NCBI GenBank assembly: GCA_017410605.1
Contig: JAFQQN010000001.1
Location: forward strand, 1-42,368
Length of the DNA: 42,368 bases
Direction of reading: 5' to 3'
Origin: Clostridia bacterium
Lineage (GTDB): Bacteria > Bacillota > Clostridia > Oscillospirales > Acutalibacteraceae
Positions 1 through 8,301 of this stretch are shown in pieces. Position 1 is the stretch's first letter; the number at the start of each line of letters is the position of its first letter. A program made the translations under genes and the position numbers. The notes under the pieces are model-generated. The model was not told the origin of the DNA. It was given only the letters and a program-made list of their open reading frames with translations, and did no database searches.

Positions 1-416
1 ATTAAATAGCGATTTTAGTTGAGCTTTTACCCCGCAGACGGAAAGTGAGTACAAAACCAAAATCTATAACGTGTGGCGCTTAATCCAATTCCGCATTAAA
101 TCGCTGTTTTAGTTGAGCTTTTACCCCGCAGACGGAAAGTGAGTACAAAACCAAAATCTATAACGTGTGGCGCTTAATCCAATTCCGCATTAAATTGCTG
201 TTTTAGTTGAGGTTTTACCCCGCAGACGGAAAGCTAGTACAAAGCCAAAATCTATAGCGCGTGGCGCTTATCCCAATTACGTATTGAATAGCGATTTTAG
301 TTGAGGTTTTACCCCGCAGACGGAAAGCTAGTACAAAGCCAAAATCTATAGCGCGTGGCGCTTATCCCATTTACGTGTTGAATAGCGATTTTAGTTGAGG
401 TTTTACCCCGCAGCCG
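1..416 (+). repeat. 94-bp tandem repeat array 1 (4 full units plus a partial one)
   Basis: Units begin at 1, 95, 189, 283 and 377, exactly 94 bp apart. The fifth unit breaks off near 412-416. Every unit carries the blocks TTTTAGTTGAG, TTTTACCCCGCAG and a GTGGCGCTTA core followed by CCAATT or CCATTT. Units 1-2 and units 3-4 form two near-identical pairs. The left end lies outside the window, so the true copy number is unknown. The whole unit is conserved and there are no variable spacers. Related arrays lie at 14,437-14,818 and 40,685-41,095 in the same orientation. Function is unknown. Confidence 0.93.
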
Positions 417-421
417 TGAAA

Positions 422-541
422 ATGGTTCATCAAATGAGGCTTCCCCTTGAATGTTATGAGTTCTTATTGACAAAAAGCCAAGATGAACAAAAACAAATAC
501 TTAAAATTTTAATTGAAATGGATAAGTACAAAGGTAAATAA
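422..541 (+). CDS. possible small ORF, 39 codons, abutting repeat array 1
   Basis: An ATG at 422 opens a 39-codon frame ending TAA at 541. It encodes a leucine-, glutamine- and lysine-rich peptide without cysteines or a membrane segment. It starts where the partial fifth repeat unit stops and is followed by a strong terminator at 557-588. No convincing Shine-Dalgarno sequence precedes the ATG; GTG at 416 in the same frame is an alternative start. It could be a real small protein, the end of a gene truncated by the array, or chance. I do not recognise a family. Confidence 0.25.
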   Translation: MVHQMRLPLECYEFLLTKSQDEQKQILKILIEMDKYKGK

Positions 542-556
542 ATCTATCAAAATGGC

Positions 557-588
557 CAAAACCCTGCTCTTTGCAGGGTTTTGTTTGT
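557..588 (+). terminator. intrinsic terminator
   Basis: A perfect 11-bp stem (557-567 with 573-583) closes a 5-nt loop and is followed by a T-rich stretch. It separates array 1 and the small ORF from ppdK. Confidence 0.8.
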
Positions 589-637
589 GTTAGAATGAAT
601 GAAAATTAAAATTTTAACAAAAAGTTTGAAAAAACCC

Positions 638-666
638 TTTAAAAACCCGACGAAAACTGTTATAAT
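638..666 (+). promoter_or_regulatory. candidate SigA promoter of ppdK
   Basis: TTTAAA (638-643), 17 nt, TATAAT (661-666). The -10 is perfect and the -35 matches 4 of 6. A second TATAAT at 688-693 has no good -35. The leader to the ATG at 729 would be about 55 nt, with AGGAGG at 714-719. Confidence 0.45.
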
Positions 667-728
667 AAATTGCTACCATAAAATAGGTATAATTATATGG
701 ATGTAAAATTATTAGGAGGTATTTCTTA

Positions 729-3358
729 ATGAGCAAAAAGTTTGTTTATCTTTTCAAAGAGGGCGACGCTTCCATGCGTGAGCTTCTCGGCGGTAAAGGT
801 GCTAACCTTGCAGAAATGACCAAAATCGGTCTTCCTGTTCCCCAGGGCTTTACCGTTACAACTGAGGCTTGTACTCAATATTATGAAGACGGTAGAAAAA
901 TCAACGATGATATTCAGGCACAGATTATGGAATACATCGACAAAATGGAAGAAATCACCGGCAAAAAGTTCGGCGATAAGGAAAATCCCCTTCTCGTTTC
1001 TGTTCGTTCCGGCGCACGTGCTTCCATGCCCGGTATGATGGATACTATTCTTAACCTCGGTCTTAATGAAGAGGTTGTTGAAACAATGGCTAAGAAGTCT
1101 GGCAATGCACGTTGGGCTTACGACTGCTATAGAAGATTTATTCAGATGTACTCTGACGTTGTTATGGAAGTTGGTAAGAAGTATTTCGAAGAGCTTATCG
1201 ACGAAATGAAGACCGAAAAGGGTGTTACTCAGGACGTTGACCTCACCGCTGACGACCTTAAGACCCTTGCAGAGCAGTTCAAAGCAGAGTATAAAAACAA
1301 GATTGGTAAAGACTTCCCCGCCGACCCCAAAGAACAGCTTATGGGCGCTGTTGAAGCCGTTTTCCGTTCTTGGGACAACCCCCGTGCAAACGTTTACCGT
1401 CGTGACAATGATATTCCTTATTCTTGGGGTACCGCTGTTAACGTTCAGATGATGGCCTTTGGTAACATGGGTGACAACTGTGGTACCGGTGTTGCCTTTA
1501 CCCGTGACCCTGCTACCGGTGAGCCCGGCCTTATGGGTGAGTTCCTTACCAATGCACAGGGCGAAGACGTTGTTGCCGGTGTTCGTACTCCTATGCCTAT
1601 TGCTGAAATGGCACAGAAGTTCCCCGCAGCATTTGAAGAATTTAACAAGGTTTGCGCTATTCTTGAAGACCATTACAGAGATATGCAGGATATGGAATTC
1701 ACCGTTGAAGACGGCAAACTTTATATGCTTCAGACCCGTAACGGTAAGAGAACCGCTAAGGCTGCTCTTAAGATTGCTTGTGACCTCGTTGACGAAGGTA
1801 TGATTGACGAGAAACAGGCCGTTGCTATGATTGACCCCCAAACCTCGACACACTTCTCCATCCCCAGTTTGACGTAAAGGCTCTTAAGGCCGCTACTCCT
1901 GCAGGTAAGGGTCTTGGTGCTTCCCCAGGTGCTGCTTGCGGTAAGGTTGTATTTACTGCTGAAGATGCAGAGGCTTGGAACGCCCGTGGCGAAAAGGTTG
2001 TTCTTGTTCGTCTTGAAACCTCTCCTGAAGATATTACAGGTATGAAGGCTTCTCAGGGTATTCTTACCGTTCGTGGCGGTATGACCTCTCACGCAGCCGT
2101 TGTTGCCCGTGGTATGGGTACCTGCTGTGTTTCCGGTTGCGGCGACATTATAATGGACGAAGAAAACAAGAAGTTTACTCTTGCAGGTAAAACCTACAAC
2201 GAGGGTGACTATATTTCTATCGATGGTTCTACCGGTAACATCTATGACGGCATCATTCCTACTGTTGATGCTGAAATTGCCGGTGAGTTCGGCCGTATTA
2301 TGGATTGGGCAGACAAGTACAGAACCCTTAAGGTTCGTACCAACGCTGACACTCCTGCCGATGCTAAAAAGGCTCGCGAGCTTGGTGCAGAAGGTATCGG
2401 TCTTTGCCGTACCGAGCATATGTTCTTCGAAGCAGAAAGAATTGCCGCTTTCCGTGAGATGATTTGCTCTGACACCGTAGAGGGAAGAGAAGCTGCTCTT
2501 GCTAAGATTCTTCCTTATCAGCAGGGCGACTTTGAGAAGCTTTACGAAGCTCTTGAAGGCAATCCTGTTTGTATCCGTTTCCTTGATCCTCCTCTCCATG
2601 AGTTTGTTCCCACCGAAGAGGCTGACATTGCCGCTTTAGCTAAGGCTCAGGGCAAAACTGTTGAGGATATTAAAAATATTATCACCGGTCTTCACGAGTT
2701 TAACCCCATGATGGGTCACCGTGGTTGCCGTCTTGCAGTTACCTATCCTGAAATTGCTAAGATGCAGACCACCGCTGTTATCCGCGCAGCTATCAACGTT
2801 AAGAAGGCTCATGCTGACTGGAACATCGTTCCCGAAATTATGATTCCTCTTACCGGTGAAGTAAAAGAAATGAAGTTTGTTAAGGATGTAGTTGTAGCTA
2901 CTGCCGATGCTGAGATTGCCGCCGCAGGCGTTGAACTCAAGTACGAGGTTGGTACTATGATGGAAATCCCCAGAGCTTGTCTTACTGCTGACGAGATTGC
3001 TAAAGAGGCTGAGTTCTTCTGCTTCGGTACTAACGACCTTACCCAGATGACCTTCGGCTTCAGCCGTGACGATGCTGGTAAGTTCCTTACCGCATACTAT
3101 GACAGCAAGATTTATGAAAACGATCCCTTTGCTAAGCTTGACCAGAACGGCGTAGGTCAGCTTATGGAAATGGCTGTTGAAAAGGGTAAGAAGACCCGTT
3201 CTGCACTTCACTGCGGTATCTGCGGTGAGCACGGCGGCGACCCCGTTTCTGTTGAGTTCTGCCATAAGATTGGCCTCGATTATGTATCTTGCTCTCCCTT
3301 CCGTGTTCCGATTGCCCGCCTTGCCGCTGCACAGGCTGCAATCAAAGAATCTAAATAA
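729..3358 (+). CDS. ppdK: pyruvate, phosphate dikinase, interrupted by a single-base frameshift
   Basis: PPDK interconverts pyruvate + ATP + Pi and PEP + AMP + PPi in the cytoplasm. It serves as the pyruvate-kinase or PEP-synthesis step in many anaerobes. The N-terminal ATP-grasp part has GGKGANLAEM near residue 25. The phosphohistidine domain has GGMTSHAAVVARG, with the catalytic His at about residue 455. The C-terminal PEP/pyruvate barrel ends in CGICGEHGG, with the catalytic Cys near 832. Joined length is about 876 aa, normal for the family. The reading frame breaks near 1,847: the first frame stops at 1,877, while homology continues at once in another frame. Restoring one base in the C-run (ACC[C]TC) gives an uninterrupted DPQTLDTLLHPQFD segment. 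This is either a sequencing or assembly indel or a recent mutation. AGGAGG sits 9 nt before the ATG. Confidence 0.93.
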
Positions 3359-3380
3359 TTAGATTTATAAAGCAAAACTT

Positions 3381-3415
3381 ATCGCCTTGCCGAGAAATCG
3401 GCAGGGCGATTTTTA
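3381..3415 (+). terminator. intrinsic terminator of ppdK
   Basis: A 13-bp stem with a GAAA loop (arms ATCGCCTTGCCGA and TCGGCAGGGCGAT, one G-T pair) is followed by TTTTT. It starts 22 nt after the ppdK stop codon. Confidence 0.9.
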
Positions 3416-3424
3416 TTAAACATA

Positions 3425-3453
3425 TTGTGCTTATGGCTAATATATGATATAAT
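3425..3453 (+). promoter_or_regulatory. SigA promoter of the small membrane protein / YbjQ pair
   Basis: TTGTGC (3425-3430), exactly 17 nt, TATAAT (3448-3453). The expected transcript start near 3460 lies downstream of the earliest start codons of the next frame, so it helps choose the later start. Confidence 0.7.
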
Positions 3454-3484
3454 GAACCAAATAGAATTTATGGTGGTGCAAAGG

Positions 3485-3709
3485 TTGAATTCACACAAAA
3501 GGAAAATGATTGCTCCGATTATCATTACAGTCATTATGATACTGTATTATATTGCGTATTTCGGATTTTTGATTTCTTTACTTGGTGGTTTTTGGAAATA
3601 TGTTTTGGGTATTATCCCGCTTGTTTTTTCGGGAATTATGATTTATGTCTGCATAGAAAGAATAAATGAAATAAAGAAAGGTGAAGAAGATGATATTAGT
3701 AAATACTGA
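3485..3709 (+). CDS. small two-helix membrane protein
   Basis: A roughly 74-aa protein with a basic N-terminus, two hydrophobic segments (about residues 9-30 and 36-55) and a charged C-terminal tail. Translation is drawn from TTG 3485 because the promoter at 3425-3453 would start RNA near 3460, and GGTGGTG lies 7-8 nt upstream of this codon. In-frame ATG 3470 is the alternative. The frame itself is open from 3425. The gene overlaps the following YbjQ-family gene by 20 bp, so the two are probably translationally coupled. No family recognised. The pairing suggests a membrane partner for the YbjQ-type protein, which is inference only. Confidence 0.6.
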   Translation: MNSHKRKMIAPIIITVIMILYYIAYFGFLISLLGGFWKYVLGIIPLVFSGIMIYVCIERINEIKKGEEDDISKY

Positions 3710-4007
3710 TTACATTAGTGGAAAAGAACTGGAAACCTTATCTCTTGTAAAAGGAAGTACAATCCAGTCTAAAAACATTGGTAAAGATATAGCGCAAAGT
3801 TTTAAAACTTTGGTAGGCGGAGAACTCAAAGCTTATAATGAAATGATGAATGAAGCACGCGCCCTTGCAACAAAAAGAATGGTTGCGGAAGCAGAAGAAT
3901 TGGGTGCAGACGCAGTCATTAACATCCGCTATGCATCTTCTGCGGTTATGCAGGGTGCCGCAGAAGTAATTGTATACGGAACAGCCGTTAAGTTTATAAA
4001 TAAGTAA
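3690..4007 (+). CDS. YbjQ/UPF0145 family protein (putative heavy-metal-binding domain)
   Basis: A 105-aa soluble protein matching the UPF0145/YbjQ pattern. It starts MILVNT, then has the KGSTIQSKNIGKDI segment, a central VGGELKAYNEMM, then EAEELGADAVINIRY and the C-terminal MQGAAEVIVYGTAVKF strand. Length is normal for this pentamer-forming family, which carries the DUF74 annotation 'putative heavy-metal-binding'; its biochemical role is poorly established. The start is ATG 3690, with AAAGGTG at 3677-3683. The upstream GTG 3681 would overlap that ribosome site. It shares a transcript with the small membrane protein before it. Confidence 0.9.
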   Translation: MILVNTDYISGKELETLSLVKGSTIQSKNIGKDIAQSFKTLVGGELKAYNEMMNEARALATKRMVAEAEELGADAVINIRYASSAVMQGAAEVIVYGTAVKFINK

Positions 4008-4080
4008 TTTCCCTCTTTTGCGTATAGCACCACAGGCAGCTATAAAGGATATGAAATAATCAGAATTTCATAAATAATTT

Positions 4081-4111
4081 ATCCCCACCGATTTCTCGGT
4101 GGGGATTTTTC
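4081..4111 (+). terminator. intrinsic terminator of the YbjQ operon
   Basis: A 10-bp stem ATCCCCACCG / CGGTGGGGAT with a short ATTTCT loop is followed by TTTTT. It lies 74 nt after the YbjQ-family stop. Confidence 0.9.
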
Positions 4112-4149
4112 TTCGCAAAAACCTTTTGTTTAGACAGATACTGTGCTAT

Positions 4150-4860
4150 ACTTGTGTTAAGAGAGATAGTTTAAAAGTCAATCTTTCAGTCGGGACGGCG
4201 CTGTGGACAACAGCACCCATATAAAATATATGCTCTCCAAATTTAGGGTAGAGCAAATGGACTCAGGCTCTGATCTAACAGTTCCTTCTCGTTCTGGTCA
4301 GAAAAGCTTTCTGCCATATGCTGATCAATATTAAGATGATTTATACTGCTGGGGTAATGTTTTCCTACCGTTAAAATACCGCTATCGTGAGGTCCTTTTG
4401 CCTCGGCGGTCGCCATTTTTACGATTTGTGTGTTTGTCGGAACCAAAAGAACGAGGTGTACCGTTGATTTGTACGTCAAGAATGGGGCAACAAACAACAT
4501 TATACCCCATTTTTTGGCGGTATTGCCAATAGCTTTACCAAAGGCATAAGCGTATTTTTCGTCACCTGTACCGCTAATGGGGTTGTGTCTACCTATGGTA
4601 TATTCCCCCGTTCCGTTTTCGGCGTCGGTAAAAATGAGTATAGGATAATCTGCAATTTCACGAACCGTTTTAATTAATTTCTCAGCATTTTTATCGGTAA
4701 ATTGCACCCAAACTGCGCCCAAGGCATGTGCCTTTATTCGGTCAAAGACGAATTCAAGCTCAGCCTATTCACAGTTGCTGTTAATCATAGCGGCGTGAAC
4801 CATACCAAGTTTTTGGTATAGAGTTAGCTCATCAAATTTAAGTTCTGAAACGATTTTCAT
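4150..4860 (-). pseudogene. decayed glycoside hydrolase family 3 N-terminal domain
   Basis: Reading the minus strand from ATG 4860 (GAGG-type site upstream) gives a sequence with GH3 / beta-N-acetylhexosaminidase landmarks. These include PILIFTDAENGTGEY (the conserved D-E-G-G-like segment), FGKAIGNTAKKWGI, and a TVGKHYPSS segment matching the usual KHFPG. The frame carries an in-frame TAG at codon 32 (4765-4767) and a stop at 4243. GH3-like text then continues in another frame (MGAVVHSAVP...) until about 4150. The rest of the roughly 350-residue domain is missing. With a nonsense codon, a frameshift and a 3' truncation this is a non-functional remnant. The longest intact piece is 4243-4722. 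Confidence 0.75.
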
Positions 4861-4945
4861 AAGACAAACCTCGCATATATCTTTAATTTGGGTGTAGTAT
4901 AACACAGTTAAATAAAAGTGGCAATATGAAAATGAAATATTGGAA

Positions 4946-6019
4946 TTAAATATTCAACATTTCTTTAAGATACGGCAAAACAGCGGCCGCCATACGGAAA
5001 AATCCCAAATCGTTAGGGTGAAGACCGTCTACTGTGCAACTGTCCCAGCCAAGACCCTCAAAAAGCTTGTTACCCGGCAAGAACCAAACCTTTTCATCAC
5101 CCTCTGCTTTTGCAATGTTATAGGTTTCTTTAATAACCTCAAAACGCTCTGTAAAGGGCGAAGGTGTTCGTATTATATTGTGGGCAGACATAAAAAGAAT
5201 AGGAAGGTTAGGGTTAGCCTTTCTCACTGCTCGATATAGGGGCAAATGGGTGCTTTTAAGGTGCTCTACCGAAGAGGTGTTGTGGTCGTAATCGCAGACA
5301 AAGGCAGAGGCGTTTTTACAAACCTCACCTAAATATTTAGCCATTTCTTCTTCTGCCTTGCAGCTACCCGAAAAGCCTAAATTAATATGGTCTGCGTTCA
5401 GCCACATGGTAAGCATTGCCTGATAGCTATTGCCGGGTCTTGAGGCGCATCCCCCTTGGGTAATGGAAGAACCGTAATAAATAATGGGCTTTTGAATTTT
5501 ATATGGTTCTGCCGCTTCAATTATTGCATCTTTTTTAAGCCCAATATAAAGGTCATAAACATTATCATATAAGGGAAAGTTAATGGTATATTCTGCAAGT
5601 TTACCGTCGGTCACACACTTAGAAGAATAACCCTCGGTCATTCCCATAGGGGGGCGAAAAGAGGCATAATATAAGTCCTTTCCCTCTTCATTTTTTCGGT
5701 AAATATCAAACCCCGACTGGCCTAAAAGTGTTATATGGTTCATTAATCCGAGGTTTTTTTGCACAGAACGAATAGCAATAACGCTTGAGTTGGTTTTAAA
5801 TCTCACTCGCCCACCCGCTGTGCGGAAATTTAGATTATCAACCCCTGTAGAAACAGTCTTGGCAATATTTTTGGGCATTCGAAGGTAGCAACCTTCTTCC
5901 TCGTCATAAAACACACCATGAAGCGAAAATGGAAGCTCCTTTGCATCAAGCCAGATCAAATCGGGCTCGTCGATAGTGGTTTCGATTTTCATATTCTTAT
6001 CAATTTCTTCTATTCTCAT
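4946..6019 (-). CDS. SGNH/GDSL-type carbohydrate esterase (GxDLY plus hydrolase domains)
   Basis: A 357-aa protein without a signal peptide. The N-terminal beta domain (about 20-175) has the VYDLYIGL signature of the GxDLY domain that precedes SGNH hydrolases of the Lipase_GDSL_3 type. The hydrolase domain follows. Block I is YYGSSITQGG with the nucleophile at about Ser185. Block II is NLGFSGSC, an Asn-containing DYDHN forms block III, and DGLHPND carries the Asp331/His334 dyad. Related enzymes deacylate polysaccharides or other acyl esters; the substrate here is not evident. It has its own promoter at 6059-6087 and lies downstream of the LtaS-like gene on the same strand. Start ATG 6019 has AAAGGTGG upstream. 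Confidence 0.85.
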   Translation of the reverse strand: MRIEEIDKNMKIETTIDEPDLIWLDAKELPFSLHGVFYDEEEGCYLRMPKNIAKTVSTGVDNLNFRTAGGRVRFKTNSSVIAIRSVQKNLGLMNHITLLGQSGFDIYRKNEEGKDLYYASFRPPMGMTEGYSSKCVTDGKLAEYTINFPLYDNVYDLYIGLKKDAIIEAAEPYKIQKPIIYYGSSITQGGCASRPGNSYQAMLTMWLNADHINLGFSGSCKAEEEMAKYLGEVCKNASAFVCDYDHNTSSVEHLKSTHLPLYRAVRKANPNLPILFMSAHNIIRTPSPFTERFEVIKETYNIAKAEGDEKVWFLPGNKLFEGLGWDSCTVDGLHPNDLGFFRMAAAVLPYLKEMLNI

Positions 6020-6058
6020 TACTATACCACCTTTGCGAAAACGAGTTATTTTTAAGTT

Positions 6059-6087
6059 ATTATAAAGGATAGGCTATTCTTTTTCAA
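6059..6087 (-). promoter_or_regulatory. SigA promoter of the SGNH hydrolase gene
   Basis: On the minus strand: TTGAAA (6087-6082), 17 nt, TATAAT (6064-6059), about 40 nt before the start codon. Confidence 0.7.
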
Positions 6088-6103
6088 TAGCTATCTAAAA
6101 AAT

Positions 6104-8197
6104 TTAATTGGTTGTTTTTGTCCCCAAAACAATTCCATAATAATCGTTATCTAAAATTCCCGAGGAGGCAACAAACATATTGTTGACCTCTTTTTTCATT
6201 TCGTTTACATATTTTTCCTCGTCTTCTAAAACAACACCTGGATTAGGGGTAAAGGTTCTGGTAACAGAGTTGTATTTTCCCTTATCGGTTATAAAGCTTC
6301 TGTTAGAGAAAACTGCCAAAGGCGAACTGTTAGAAAAAATATCTCTTCCCATTAAAAGGCGAGAGTCATATTCAAAACCGAAAAGGTTTGAAAGGGTGGG
6401 AATAATATCTATACTGCTGCACACCTTGTCAACATCTACCCCCTGCTTCATTGATGGGGAGTACATAATAAGAGCGCTTTTATAAAGCTCAAAATTTGTT
6501 TCTACGCTATGCCCTGCAAGTTCATCAAAATAATGGTATTTGTTTTCGCTTTCCTTATCTTCAAGTCCATAAGGATAGTGGTCCGCGGCAATTACTATGA
6601 GGGTTTTTTCTGCCACACCCGCCGCTTTAAGCTTTGCAAGAAGCGCTTCCATTGCTCTATCAAGCTCTATGTTACAGGCATAATAGGCTTTAACCGCGTC
6701 AGAAGCCTCTAAATGCTCTACTGCCTCCTTGTTTTTCTTGGCCATTGAATTTCCTGTGAAACTATATTCCAAATGACCGCTTACCGTCATATAATATGCG
6801 TGAAAACGGTTCTTGGATATATACTCATCAGCTGTTGCCTCTATCATTTCAAGGTCGCTTTCAGGCCAACATTTTGTTATTTTATCCTCAAGTCCGTTGC
6901 CCACACCCTTATAAATATAGCCCATATTAGGGTGAGAAATATCGCGATGATAGTAGGAATGTGTATGGTTGTGATAGGCATAAACATTTTCTACACCGGC
7001 CTTTAAAAACTGCCTGCCCATTGTGAAGGCCATATTGTTTTTCTGTTCACCGGAACGGTAAAAGCTCCACACCCCCGACTTTGGAAGCAGCCCTGTGCAG
7101 TTTACATATTCACCGTCGGAGGTGCTGACCCCCCATATAGGATTGTAAAAATTATTAAAACGATAGCCCTCGTTATACATTTTATAAAGAGTGGGTGTTA
7201 ATTTTTCGTCTATGGCATAATGGGAAAATCCCTCGGCGGTTATATATATAAGGTTATAATCCTTGTATTTTCCTGTATACTCGTTTTTATAGGTAGGGGT
7301 GCGTTTGGAGAAATATTTATGAAGGTCTGAAATTTTGCTGTCTGTTTCATTGGCTGCAAGGCTTTCAAAATCAAGATCCAAAACCCAAGGCTCGGTTGAG
7401 TTTACTGTCGGCTTCTCAGCAGAAGAGGTGTTGGAAGAAGTTTCAGAAGATGACCCACTGCTTGTGGCTGTAATTGGGGCATCTATTTTAGAGCTATCCC
7501 CAATTTTAAAAACATTATACCTTAAATCTGTCCCCTCTGTGCTTAAAAGACCAAAAAGACCTACCGTTAAATTAGGGTCGAAGGTTTGAATATAAACCTC
7601 CCTTGAATGAGGAATAAGTATAACAAGCAAAAGAATGAGAAAATAATAAGCAATATTACTGCCAAAGGTTATAAGATTTACCTTTATATTCTTCTTTTTG
7701 AAAGACATACCCCATTTTCCTATAACCACAGATGCTACAATAGCTACCGCAAGGTAAAGAATAATGGGCAGAGCACAAGCCTTTATGGTTTTAATTGTTT
7801 GCTCTAAAAGGCCGTCTTCAATAATCTGGTCGGCACCGCCGGCACCAACTGAATAAAGTATTAAATATTTATCAAAGCACCAATGGTATACAGTTTGTGT
7901 TGAATAAAGTACTGCCAAACCCAAAAGGCATACTCTGGCTATAATATTGTTAGCCCTCTCGCCAAAAAGTGAGCAAAAAATATTTATAAAAATGCCAAAC
8001 GCCACCGAATAAAGGGGCATAAACAGCAGTCCCAAATTAAAAAAGCTGTGAACGGTGCAAATTTTAAAAATTATCTCCATTATTATAATACACAAAGGTA
8101 TAATAAACATATGGCGATTTTCATATAAAGCTCTGCCAAACCGACCACTGCGCTCAGTATTAAAGACTGTTTGGCTTTCTATTTTGTTTTTTATCAT
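6104..8197 (-). CDS. LtaS-like phosphoglycerol transferase (sulfatase-fold membrane protein)
   Basis: A 697-aa membrane enzyme of the LTA synthase / alkaline phosphatase superfamily, which moves glycerol phosphate from phosphatidylglycerol onto teichoic acid or glycolipid acceptors outside the membrane. Hydrophobic helices lie at about 30-45, 52-75, 87-103, 140-160 and 175-197. They are followed by a Ser/Thr-rich linker (about 243-262) and the extracellular catalytic domain. Expected catalytic elements are visible: ITAEG (metal-binding Glu322), GVSTSDGE (nucleophile Thr359), and a later AADHYPYG (metal-binding Asp/His). Length is slightly above the typical 600-650 aa because of the linker and C-terminal tail. 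Start ATG 8197 is preceded by GAAGGG. The exact acceptor cannot be read from sequence, so I give no gene symbol. Confidence 0.88.
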   Translation of the reverse strand: MIKNKIESQTVFNTERSGRFGRALYENRHMFIIPLCIIIMEIIFKICTVHSFFNLGLLFMPLYSVAFGIFINIFCSLFGERANNIIARVCLLGLAVLYSTQTVYHWCFDKYLILYSVGAGGADQIIEDGLLEQTIKTIKACALPIILYLAVAIVASVVIGKWGMSFKKKNIKVNLITFGSNIAYYFLILLLVILIPHSREVYIQTFDPNLTVGLFGLLSTEGTDLRYNVFKIGDSSKIDAPITATSSGSSSETSSNTSSAEKPTVNSTEPWVLDLDFESLAANETDSKISDLHKYFSKRTPTYKNEYTGKYKDYNLIYITAEGFSHYAIDEKLTPTLYKMYNEGYRFNNFYNPIWGVSTSDGEYVNCTGLLPKSGVWSFYRSGEQKNNMAFTMGRQFLKAGVENVYAYHNHTHSYYHRDISHPNMGYIYKGVGNGLEDKITKCWPESDLEMIEATADEYISKNRFHAYYMTVSGHLEYSFTGNSMAKKNKEAVEHLEASDAVKAYYACNIELDRAMEALLAKLKAAGVAEKTLIVIAADHYPYGLEDKESENKYHYFDELAGHSVETNFELYKSALIMYSPSMKQGVDVDKVCSSIDIIPTLSNLFGFEYDSRLLMGRDIFSNSSPLAVFSNRSFITDKGKYNSVTRTFTPNPGVVLEDEEKYVNEMKKEVNNMFVASSGILDNDYYGIVLGTKTTN

Positions 8198-8301
8198 ATA
8201 GCATAACCCTTCGGTTGATATTTTGAAAAACTAAGCAATTTCTATTATAATATTTTAATAAAAAAACAGCAATTGAAACTTTATGGAAAAGAAATTTATT
8301 A

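Noticed and set aside
1..416. CRISPR array
   Set aside because: The full 94-bp unit is conserved without variable spacers, units are too long, and no cas genes are nearby. The same holds for arrays 2 and 3.
726..1853. 375-codon minus-strand ORF opposite ppdK
   Set aside because: It is a mirror of the strongly coding PPDK frame. Its low-complexity composition and lack of a ribosome site mark it as a shadow. Similar long antisense frames occur opposite pnp and the second ppdK half.
1840..1880. Programmed ribosomal frameshift in ppdK
   Set aside because: No slippery heptamer, downstream pseudoknot or upstream SD-like stimulator was apparent, and PPDK genes are not known to use one. A simple one-base deletion explains it.
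3425..3484. Longer N-terminus of the small membrane protein
   Set aside because: This stretch contains a good promoter (TTGTGC-17-TATAAT), so the upstream start codons would precede the transcript start.
4765..4767. TAG recoding in the GH3-like gene
   Set aside because: The gene also carries a frameshift and lacks most of its domain. Other genes in the window show no internal TAG, so it is decay rather than suppression.
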